Assembly: GCA_035293965.1 (NCBI GenBank)
Contig: DATGLW010000013.1
Span: 1 to 30,166, forward strand
Source of the DNA: DATGLW01 sp035293965
GTDB lineage: Bacteria > Actinomycetota > Acidimicrobiia > Acidimicrobiales > RAAP-2
Direction of reading: 5' to 3'
DNA length: 30,166 bases
The notes beneath the pieces are model-generated. The model was not told the DNA's origin, ran no database searches, and saw only the letters and a list, made by a program, of their open reading frames with translations. A program made the translations under genes and the position numbers. Every line of letters starts with the position of its first letter. The stretch's first letter is position 1. Below are positions 6,248 to 12,699 of the stretch, one piece after another.

Positions 6248-7648
6248 ATGGCCGTGGGCGACCGGATCGTCAGGTTCCGGGTGCAGGTGCAGGAGGCGCT
6301 GCTCGTCCTCTTCGACCAACGGCGACCGTTCGGGCGCCTCGCGCTGGTTCACGTCCTCATGGTGGCCGGCGACACCCTGGTCACCATCTCGCTCGCCGGG
6401 TCGCTCTTCTTCTCCATCTCGCCCACGGAGGCCAGGAGCAAGGTGATCCTGTACCTCGTGCTGACCTTGGCGCCCTTCGCCGTCGTGTCGCCGCTGCTCG
6501 GCCCCGTGATCGACCGAAGCCGGGGGGCGCGGCGAGCCATGGTCGTGCTGTCCGCCGTCGGCCGGGCGGTGCTGTGCCCGCTCATGGCGCGCGACGTGCA
6601 CAGCCTCCTCCTCTTCCCCGAAGCCTTCCTCATCCTCGTGCTCTCGAAGCTCTACCTCGTGACGCGGGGTGCGCTCGTACCGGAGCTCGCGGGCGCCGAG
6701 CCGGCCGGCGTGCCCCCTGCTCCCGGAACCGAGCACCCCGCCTACGCGGCGCTGAACGCCAGGCTCACGCTCCTGGGCACGGCCGCCGGCTTCGCGGCGT
6801 CGGCGCCGGGCGTGCCCGTCTTGAAGCTGGCTGGGGCGAGCGGCGTGCTCGTCCTGGACGTGTTCGTCTTCGCCGCCGCGGCTGTGGCCGGCGCCCGGCT
6901 TCCGGTCCGCCGCCGGCGCGCCGCGAGCAGCGGGCCCGCGTTCCCGGCTCAGCCCACCCAGCCCCTCCACGGTGCCCCGGGGCCCACCGACCCGTTGCCC
7001 GGCACGTGGCAGTCGCAGGCTTCGCGTGACCTGGCTGCGCTCCAGCCGATCGCCCACCCCGAGGTGCTCTTCGGGCTGACCACCATGTCGCTCGTCAGGG
7101 GCCTGGCGGGCTTCCTCGTCTTCCTCTTCGCCTTCGGGCTGCGCCGCGAGCACGCCTCGCTCGCCTGGTACGGGCTGGCGCTCGGGGCGAGCGGCGCCGG
7201 GTCGCTGATCGGCCTGGCCATGGTGCCGCGGTTGCGGCGCCACCTGGCGGAGCAGCAGATCCTGCTGGTGGCCATCTGGCTCATCGCCCTCGGGGCGGCA
7301 CTGGCGGCGGTGTGGCGCGTGCTGCCCGCTCAGGTGCTGCTGGCCCTCGTGGTCGGTGTGGCGTCGTCGCTCGCGCAGCCGTCCTTCGACGCCCTGGCAC
7401 AGTCCCTCGTGCCCGTGCCCGCCCAGGGTCGCGCCTTCGCCCGGTTCGCCACCCGCCAGCAGCTGGTGTGGTGCTGCGGGGCGCTCGTGCCGGTGGTGGT
7501 GACGCTGCCCTTCTCGGCCGGCGACATCGTGATGGCGGCCGTGGCCGGTGTCGGCGGCGTCTTCTACGTCACGAGCCGGCGGGCCCTGCGCCTCCGGGCC
7601 GTGGCCCGGCCGCCACGTCGCGGCCGCCACGAACGTGCGGGCCCATAG
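6248..7648 (+). CDS. Major facilitator superfamily permease
   Basis: This 466-residue integral membrane transporter has many hydrophobic segments consistent with about 12 helices in two bundles. The first helices are LALVHVLMVAGDTLVTISLAGSL and VILYLVLTLAPFAVVSPLLG, and the last is in VWCCGALVPVVVTLPFS. The loop after helix 2 carries the MFS motif A, GPVIDRSRGARR. A charged, proline-rich cytoplasmic loop between the bundles contains RLPVRRRRAASSG and a stretch of Pro and Gly. The substrate cannot be read from the sequence; the layout resembles drug/metabolite exporters. The start at 6248 is set by the leaderless promoter. It converges with pckG, with paired hairpins between the stops. Confidence 0.85.
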   Translation: MAVGDRIVRFRVQVQEALLVLFDQRRPFGRLALVHVLMVAGDTLVTISLAGSLFFSISPTEARSKVILYLVLTLAPFAVVSPLLGPVIDRSRGARRAMVVLSAVGRAVLCPLMARDVHSLLLFPEAFLILVLSKLYLVTRGALVPELAGAEPAGVPPAPGTEHPAYAALNARLTLLGTAAGFAASAPGVPVLKLAGASGVLVLDVFVFAAAAVAGARLPVRRRRAASSGPAFPAQPTQPLHGAPGPTDPLPGTWQSQASRDLAALQPIAHPEVLFGLTTMSLVRGLAGFLVFLFAFGLRREHASLAWYGLALGASGAGSLIGLAMVPRLRRHLAEQQILLVAIWLIALGAALAAVWRVLPAQVLLALVVGVASSLAQPSFDALAQSLVPVPAQGRAFARFATRQQLVWCCGALVPVVVTLPFSAGDIVMAAVAGVGGVFYVTSRRALRLRAVARPPRRGRHERAGP

Positions 7649-7655
7649 CGGGCAG

Positions 7656-7693
7656 CCGGCGGGTCGCCGGGGAACCGGCGGGTCGCCGGGGAA
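7656..7693. terminator. Two tandem 19-bp hairpin repeats between convergent genes
   Basis: CCGGCGGGTCGCCGGGGAA occurs exactly twice, at 7656-7674 and 7675-7693. Each copy folds into a perfect 6-bp stem CCGGCG/CGCCGG with a GGT loop. The pair fills most of the 68-bp gap between the MFS stop and the pckG stop, so it may terminate transcription from both sides. No T tract follows, which is common in GC-rich actinobacteria. Confidence 0.55.
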
Positions 7694-7716
7694 GCAGCAG
7701 CCGACCCGGTCGCCGC

Positions 7717-9507
7717 TCAGGCGCCGAGGCGGTCTCGCAGCTCCTCGAGGGACTTCAGCAGCTCAGGCGGGAGCCGGTCGCCGAACGTGGCGAAGTGCTC
7801 TTCGATGAGGGGAATCTCGCGCTGCCACTCCTGCGGGTCGACCCGGAGGAGCTCTGCCATGTCGCGCTCGGTGACGTCGAGGCCGGTCAGGTCGATGGCA
7901 CCGGGCGCCGGCACGTAGCCGATCGGCGACTCCACTGCCTCGCCACGCCCCGCCGAGCGCTCGAAGATCCACTGCAGCACCCGGGAGTTCTCGCCGTAGC
8001 CCGGCCACAGCCAGCGGCCTGTGCCGTCCTTGCGGAACCAGTTGACGTAGAAGATCTTGGGCAGCGCGTCGGGGTCGGCGCTCGCACCCACCCGCAGCCA
8101 GTGGGCGAAGTAGTCGCCCATGTGGTACCCGCAGAAGGGGCGCATGGCGAAGGGGTCACGCCGGAGATTGCCCACCGCGCCTGCCGCGGCCGCGGTCGTC
8201 TCGGACGCCATGATCGATCCGAGGAAGACCCCGTGCTGCCAGTCGAAGGACTGGAAGACCAGCGGCACGAGCGACTCGCGGCGGCCGCCGAAGAGGATCG
8301 CCGAGATCGGGACACCCTCGGGATCCTCCCACTCGGGGGCGATGGCCGGGTTCTGGACGGCGGGCGCCGTGAAGCGGGCGTTGGGATGGGCTGCCGGGGT
8401 GCCCTTCGCCGGCGTCCAGGGCTGGCCGCGCCAGTCCGTCAGCCTCGCAGGGGGCTCGGACATGCCTTCCCACCACACGTCGCCGTCATCGGTGAGGGCG
8501 GTGTTGGTGAAGATGGTGTTGGCGCTGACCGAGCGCATGGCGTTGGGGTTGGTCTGCAGGTTGGTGCCCGGTGCGACGCCGAAGTAGCCGGCCTCGGGGT
8601 TGATAGCGCGCAGGCGCCCGTCGGCGCCGAACTTCATCCAGCAGATGTCGTCGCCGATGGTCTCCACCTTCCAGCCCGGCAGGGTGGGAATGAGCATGGC
8701 CAGGTTCGTCTTCCCGCAGGCCGAGGGGAACGCCCCCGTCAGGTACCGGACCTCACCGTCGGGGGACGTGAGCTTCAGGATCAACATGTGCTCGGCCAGC
8801 CAGCCGTCGTCGCGGGCCATGACCGAGGCGATGCGCAGGGCGAAGCACTTCTTGCCGAGCAGGGCGTTGCCGCCGTACCCCGAGCCGTACGAGACGATCT
8901 CGCGCGTCTCGGGGAAGTGGACGATGTACTTGTTGTCGGGGTCGCAGGGCCAGGCGACGTCGTCCTCGCCGTCGCGCAGCGGCGCGCCCACCGAGTGGAG
9001 GCAGGGCACGAACTCGCCCTCGTCGCCCAGGACGTCGAGCGCGGGCTTGCCCATGCGCGTCATCGTGCGCATGGACACGACCACGTAGGGCGAGTCGGTG
9101 ATCTCCACGCCGATGTGGGAGATGTCGGAGCCGAGGGGACCCATCGAGAAGGGGACCACGTACATGGTCCGGCCTGCCATCGAGCCGGCGAGCAATCGGC
9201 GGAGCTCGGCGCGCATGTCGGCCGGGTGCCGCCAATTGTTCGTCGGACCGGCGTCGGACTCGCGTGCTGAGCAGATGAAGGTGCGGTCCTCCACCCGGGC
9301 CACGTCGCCGGGGTCAGAACGCGCCCAGAAGCTGGCAGGTCGCTTGCTCTCGTCCAGCGGGGTGAACGTCCCCCGCTCGACGAGCAGCCTGCACAGCCGC
9401 CGGTGCTCCTCCTCGGACCCGTCGCACCACTCCACACGATCGGGGGTGGTGAGCGATGCCACCTCGTCCACCCACGCGATGAGCTTCTGGTTGGCGGTCG
9501 GGGGCAT
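7717..9507 (-). CDS. pckG: Phosphoenolpyruvate carboxykinase (GTP)
   Basis: This 596-residue cytoplasmic enzyme interconverts oxaloacetate and PEP with GTP/GDP, the entry step of gluconeogenesis. It has the GTP-type signatures: YGGNALLGKKCFALRIAS (211-228), the P-loop PSACGKTN (261-268) with the mobile-loop cysteine C264, the metal-binding GDDICW (285-290), FGGRRESLVPLVF, and the guanine-site stretch NWFRKDGTGRWLWPGYGEN. Length matches the family (about 600). The ATG at 9507 is chosen over one at 9552 because a purine-rich AGGAAAGAAGG sequence precedes it and MPPTANQKL begins the conserved helix. It is divergent from thiL, with overlapping promoters. Confidence 0.97.
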   Translation of the reverse strand: MPPTANQKLIAWVDEVASLTTPDRVEWCDGSEEEHRRLCRLLVERGTFTPLDESKRPASFWARSDPGDVARVEDRTFICSARESDAGPTNNWRHPADMRAELRRLLAGSMAGRTMYVVPFSMGPLGSDISHIGVEITDSPYVVVSMRTMTRMGKPALDVLGDEGEFVPCLHSVGAPLRDGEDDVAWPCDPDNKYIVHFPETREIVSYGSGYGGNALLGKKCFALRIASVMARDDGWLAEHMLILKLTSPDGEVRYLTGAFPSACGKTNLAMLIPTLPGWKVETIGDDICWMKFGADGRLRAINPEAGYFGVAPGTNLQTNPNAMRSVSANTIFTNTALTDDGDVWWEGMSEPPARLTDWRGQPWTPAKGTPAAHPNARFTAPAVQNPAIAPEWEDPEGVPISAILFGGRRESLVPLVFQSFDWQHGVFLGSIMASETTAAAAGAVGNLRRDPFAMRPFCGYHMGDYFAHWLRVGASADPDALPKIFYVNWFRKDGTGRWLWPGYGENSRVLQWIFERSAGRGEAVESPIGYVPAPGAIDLTGLDVTERDMAELLRVDPQEWQREIPLIEEHFATFGDRLPPELLKSLEELRDRLGA

Positions 9508-9570
9508 GCAAGCCTTCTTTCCTGCGGGCGACGTCCGGTGGCCATGGCCCATCGCGGCGGGCCTCCGCCA

Positions 9571-9599
9571 ATGCTAGGCATGAGCCGTGGCGCTCCCAA
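9571..9599 (-). promoter_or_regulatory. pckG promoter
   Basis: On the minus strand, TTGGGA (9599-9594) and TAGCAT (9576-9571) are separated by 17 bp. Transcription would start at about 9564 and give a leader of about 57 nt that includes the pckG ribosome-binding site. The -10 overlaps a plus-strand TAGGCA facing thiL. Confidence 0.6.
9575..9580 (+). promoter_or_regulatory. Possible thiL -10 element, overlapping the pckG -10
   Basis: TAGGCA(T) shares its TA step (9575-9576) with the opposing pckG -10; together they form the near-palindrome ATGC-N3-GCAT. Transcription would begin at about 9587, at a GTG that opens a 10-codon frame. The sixth base is A rather than the usual T and no -35 is visible, so this is weaker than the pckG promoter. 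Confidence 0.35.
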
Positions 9600-9619
9600 A
9601 TCGGGCTGGCCATCGATGA
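9587..9619 (+). CDS. Possible 10-codon leaderless leader peptide upstream of thiL
   Basis: A GTG six bases after the possible -10 opens a frame encoding MALPNRAGHR. Its TGA stop (9617-9619) overlaps the thiL ATG (9616-9618) as ATGA. thiL has no Shine-Dalgarno of its own, so translation could be coupled through this peptide. It is very short and could be chance. The alternative is that thiL starts at the in-frame ATG at 9580, which would lie upstream of the predicted transcript start. Confidence 0.3.
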   Translation: MALPNRAGHR

Positions 9620-10608
9620 GCGACCCGGGATCTCGGCGGCCGGCCACCGAAGAGCAGCTCCTGGCCCGGATCACCGGCGCTCTCCAGCGCGCCACCGGCC
9701 AGCCTCCCGACGGAGAGATCTGGATCGGCGACGACGCGGCGGTCGTGCACATCCCCGGCACCTCGGTGGTGCTGGCAACCGACGCCACGGTCGGCGGCGT
9801 CCACGCCGACCTGTCGCTCGTGAGCCTCGACGACCTGGGATGGAAGGCCCTGACCGCAGCCGTGAGCGACATCGGTGCGATGGGCGCGTGGCCCCGCCAT
9901 GCCCTCGTCGCCCTGTGCGCCCCGCCGGGCACCGACGTCGAGCTCGTCAACCGTGGCCTCGCCGAGGCCGCCGCCCGCTGGGGCTGCCCGATCGTGGGAG
10001 GGGACCTCTCTGCTGCCAGCACGGTGGTGGTGGCGGTCACGGTCACCGGCAGCGTGGGGGAGGGTCCCGGCCCCGTCACCCGCTCCGGTGCGTCGCCTGG
10101 CGACCGGCTGTTCCTGACCGGGCCGCTCGGCGCCTCCGCGGCCGGGCTCCGGCTGCTCCGGGGCCCGGCGGCCGGCTCCCCGGCTGAGGGTGCCGCCCGG
10201 GGGTCACCGGGGGTCGGCGCCGGTGCCGGCACACCCGCGGCCCGCCACCGGCGACCCCTGGCCCGCCTCCTCGAGGGGTGGACGGCGCGGCTTGCAGGAG
10301 CCACGGCCATGATCGACGTCACCGACGGGCTCTCGCTCGACCTCGACCGCCTGGCTCGGGCGTCAGGCGTGGGAGCCCGGCTGGACGGGGTGCCCGTTGC
10401 CCCCGGGGCGACGCAGGCCGAGGCGCTCGGCGGTGGCGAGGACTACGAGCTCCTCATCGCCACGCCCGACGGGGACCGGCTCCGTGGGGCCTTCGCCCGT
10501 GCGGGCCTCCGCCCGCCGCTGCCGGTGGGTGTGTGCACCGACGACCCGGCTGAGCGAACCTTGGCGGGAGCGCCCCTCGGGGTCAGCGGGTGGCAGCACT
10601 CGTTCTGA
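9616..10608 (+). CDS. thiL: Thiamine-monophosphate kinase
   Basis: This 330-residue enzyme phosphorylates thiamine monophosphate to thiamine diphosphate, the last step of cofactor synthesis. Family motifs in order: IGDDAAVV (37-44), ATDATVGGVHAD (54-65), AAVSDIGAMG (81-90), a GGDLSAAS metal/ATP segment, DVTDGLSLDLDRLA and GGGEDYELL. A low-complexity Pro/Gly/Ala loop of about 30 residues (near 190-220) is unlike compact homologues. The start at 9616 is preferred because it precedes the conserved N-terminus; ATGs at 9571 and 9580 are in frame but sit at or before the likely transcript start. It is divergent from pckG and converges on rpmB. Confidence 0.93.
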   Translation: MSDPGSRRPATEEQLLARITGALQRATGQPPDGEIWIGDDAAVVHIPGTSVVLATDATVGGVHADLSLVSLDDLGWKALTAAVSDIGAMGAWPRHALVALCAPPGTDVELVNRGLAEAAARWGCPIVGGDLSAASTVVVAVTVTGSVGEGPGPVTRSGASPGDRLFLTGPLGASAAGLRLLRGPAAGSPAEGAARGSPGVGAGAGTPAARHRRPLARLLEGWTARLAGATAMIDVTDGLSLDLDRLARASGVGARLDGVPVAPGATQAEALGGGEDYELLIATPDGDRLRGAFARAGLRPPLPVGVCTDDPAERTLAGAPLGVSGWQHSF

Positions 10609-10680
10609 CCAGAGGGCCGGACCGCTCTCAGGCGAGGACCCTTCCTCGAGCGCGGGCGTCGCGCATCGCGCAGGCGGCCA

Positions 10681-10708
10681 GGATCGCGGCGCGTGCGGGC
10701 GGCGATCC
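10681..10708. terminator. Possible hairpin between convergent thiL and rpmB
   Basis: GGATCGC (10681-10687) and GCGATCC (10702-10708) can form a 7-bp stem with a 14-nt GC-rich loop in the 114-bp gap between the two convergent stops. No T tract is present. It could end either transcript. Confidence 0.35.
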
Positions 10709-10722
10709 CGGGCGGCGGGCGG

Positions 10723-10941
10723 TCAGTGCGAAGCGGTCGGGACCTCGCGGCGGGGCGGCTTGACGACCTTTCCCGAGCGGATGCATGCCGTGCACACGTG
10801 CAGGCGCCGCGGGGTGCCGTCGACGAGGGCCCTCACCCGCTGGACGTTGGGATCCCAACGTCGCTTGGTTCGCCGGTGGGAGTGGCTGAGGCGCATGCCG
10901 AACGACGGCTTCTTGCCGCAGAGCTCGCACACCGCAGCCAT
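10723..10941 (-). CDS. rpmB: Ribosomal protein bL28, zinc-binding form
   Basis: This 72-residue large-subunit protein is of the zinc-ribbon (C+) type with cysteine pairs C5/C8 (CELC) and C50/C53 (CTAC). The family core GMRLSHSHRRTKRRWDPNVQ is present. The ATG at 10941 follows a strong GAGGAGG Shine-Dalgarno. Zinc-dependent bL28 often has a zinc-free paralogue under Zur control elsewhere; none is in this window. It is divergent from fakA, as in many Gram-positive genomes, with back-to-back -10 elements. Confidence 0.96.
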   Translation of the reverse strand: MAAVCELCGKKPSFGMRLSHSHRRTKRRWDPNVQRVRALVDGTPRRLHVCTACIRSGKVVKPPRREVPTASH

Positions 10942-11026
10942 GGTCGGATCCTCCTCGGTGGCGTGTCGGCCGGGATGCGCACGGTGGGTCGGGCCGCCGG
11001 GGGTCGGGCCGCCGTGAACGGCGCAA

Positions 11027-11036
11027 AGGTTAGCAT
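11027..11036. promoter_or_regulatory. Bidirectional -10 region for rpmB (minus) and fakA (plus)
   Basis: The minus strand reads TAACCT (11032-11027) towards rpmB and the plus strand reads TAGCAT (11031-11036) towards fakA, sharing the TA at 11031-11032. The fakA hexamer ends 7 nt before its ATG, so that mRNA should be leaderless; the rpmB transcript would have a leader of about 78 nt with a good ribosome-binding site. Confidence 0.55.
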
Positions 11037-11043
11037 CCCACCG

Positions 11044-12699
11044 ATGGCGGTCCTGACAGCGCTGCAGGCGGCCGACGTCCGCTCGGCCATGATCGCCTAC
11101 CGCGACGTGCTCCGCGCGCACCAGGACCGGATCAACCGCCTCAACGTCTACCCCGTCCCCGACGGCGACACGGGCACCAACATGGCGCTCACGCTCGACG
11201 CCGTCGTGGCCGAGCTGCAGGCGGCGGGGGACGCCGGGATGGGGGCGGTCTGCAAGGCCATCGCGCACGGGTCGCTCATGGGCGCGCGGGGCAACTCCGG
11301 GGTCATCCTGTCGCAGCTGCTGCGGGGGGTGGCGGAGTGCTTCGGGCGGCACGAGGCGGTCGAGGCCCCGGTGCTGGCCGACGCCCTGGCGACGGCCGCC
11401 TCCCTCGCCTACAAGGCCGTGGTGCGCCCGGTGGAGGGCACCATCCTTACGGTGGCCCGGGCGGCAGGGGAGGCCGCCACCACGGCCAGTTCGGCGGCGC
11501 CGGCAGACCTGCCGGCGGTGGTCGCGTCGGCCCGGGAGGCTGCGGCGGACGCGCTGGCCCGCACGCCGGAGCTCCTGGCGGTGCTGGCCCGTGCCGGCGT
11601 GGTCGACGCCGGTGGCGCGGGGTACCTGCTGCTCTTCGACGCCCTGCTCCACGTGGTGGATGGCCGGGCGCTGCCCGCCCTCTCCGGTCCTGACACCCTC
11701 GAAGGGCGCGCCGCCGACGTGCTCGCCCCCCTGGCGGGCGACCGAGCCGACACGCGCGGCGGGCTCCGCTTCGAGGTCATGTACCTGCTGGAGGCGCCCG
11801 ACCACGCCATCGACGCCTTCAAGGAGGTGTGGGCGGGCGTCGGGGATTCGATCGTGGTCGTCGGCGGCGACGGGCTGTGGAACTGCCACATCCACACCGA
11901 CGACGTCGGTGCCGCGATCGAGGCGGGCATCGACGCCGGCCGTCCGCGGTCCATCCGGGTGACGGACCTCGACGAGCAGGTCGAAGAAGAGCGCTGGGTG
12001 CGAGAGGCGGCGTCCGAGCCGCCCTCGGCCCACGGACCACCGCCGGTCACCGACGTGGTCGCGGTGGTGACAGGCGACGGGGTGGGCAGGATCTTCCGCT
12101 CGCTGGGCGTGCACGCCCAGGTGCGGGGCGGCCAGTCGATGAACCCGTCGACCGCGGAGCTCCTGGCGGCAGTGGACGGTGTCGAGTCGGACCAGGTCGT
12201 CATCCTCCCCAACAACCCCAACATCACCCCGGTGGCCGAGCAGGTCGACGCCCTCACGAGCAAGTCCGTGGGGGTCGTGCCCACCGGCAGCGTCGTCGAG
12301 GGCTTCGCGGCCCTCCTGGCCTACGACCCCGAGGCAGGCCGGGAGGCGAACGTTGCCGCGATGGCCGCCTCGGCTCGTCGGGTGGTGCCCGGCGAGGTGA
12401 CGCGGGCAGTCCGCGACTCGCACACCGAAGCTGGCCCGGTCCGAACCGGTCAATTCATCGGCCTCTCGAGGGAGGGCGTCCTCTCCGTCGGCAGCTCTGC
12501 CGCGCTCGCCGCCTGCGGTCTCCTCGAGCGGCTGCTCGCCGACCATCACGAGCTGGTCACCATCATCGAAGGCGAGGGGTCGAGCGCTGCCGACACGAGG
12601 CAGATCACCGAGTGGCTGCACGAGCGGCACCCGGGGATCGCGACCGAGGTCCACCACGGCGGCCAGCCCCTCTACCCCTACCTGCTCGGGATCGAGTGA
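11044..12699 (+). CDS. fakA: DAK2-domain fatty acid kinase subunit FakA
   Basis: This 551-residue protein is the ATP-binding subunit of fatty acid kinase, which phosphorylates fatty acids presented by a FakB (DegV-family) carrier. The N-terminal DhaL-like domain (about 1-205) has RLNVYPVPDGDTGTNMALTL (32-51), whose aspartates hold Mg-ATP, and GARGNSGVILSQLLRG (80-95). The long C-terminal part, with NPSTAELLAAVD and ILPNNPNI, matches the FakA C-terminal regions. Length is typical (about 550). No fakB gene is present. The leaderless ATG at 11044 is fixed by the TAGCAT -10. Its stop overlaps the likely recG GTG. Acyl-phosphate chemistry links it loosely to plsX further downstream. Confidence 0.92.
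   Translation: MAVLTALQAADVRSAMIAYRDVLRAHQDRINRLNVYPVPDGDTGTNMALTLDAVVAELQAAGDAGMGAVCKAIAHGSLMGARGNSGVILSQLLRGVAECFGRHEAVEAPVLADALATAASLAYKAVVRPVEGTILTVARAAGEAATTASSAAPADLPAVVASAREAAADALARTPELLAVLARAGVVDAGGAGYLLLFDALLHVVDGRALPALSGPDTLEGRAADVLAPLAGDRADTRGGLRFEVMYLLEAPDHAIDAFKEVWAGVGDSIVVVGGDGLWNCHIHTDDVGAAIEAGIDAGRPRSIRVTDLDEQVEEERWVREAASEPPSAHGPPPVTDVVAVVTGDGVGRIFRSLGVHAQVRGGQSMNPSTAELLAAVDGVESDQVVILPNNPNITPVAEQVDALTSKSVGVVPTGSVVEGFAALLAYDPEAGREANVAAMAASARRVVPGEVTRAVRDSHTEAGPVRTGQFIGLSREGVLSVGSSAALAACGLLERLLADHHELVTIIEGEGSSAADTRQITEWLHERHPGIATEVHHGGQPLYPYLLGIE

Noticed and set aside
7312..9270. A 652-codon plus-strand frame opposite pckG
   Set aside because: It starts inside the MFS gene and runs antisense to pckG, whose motifs are unmistakable; composition is typical of a shadow frame.
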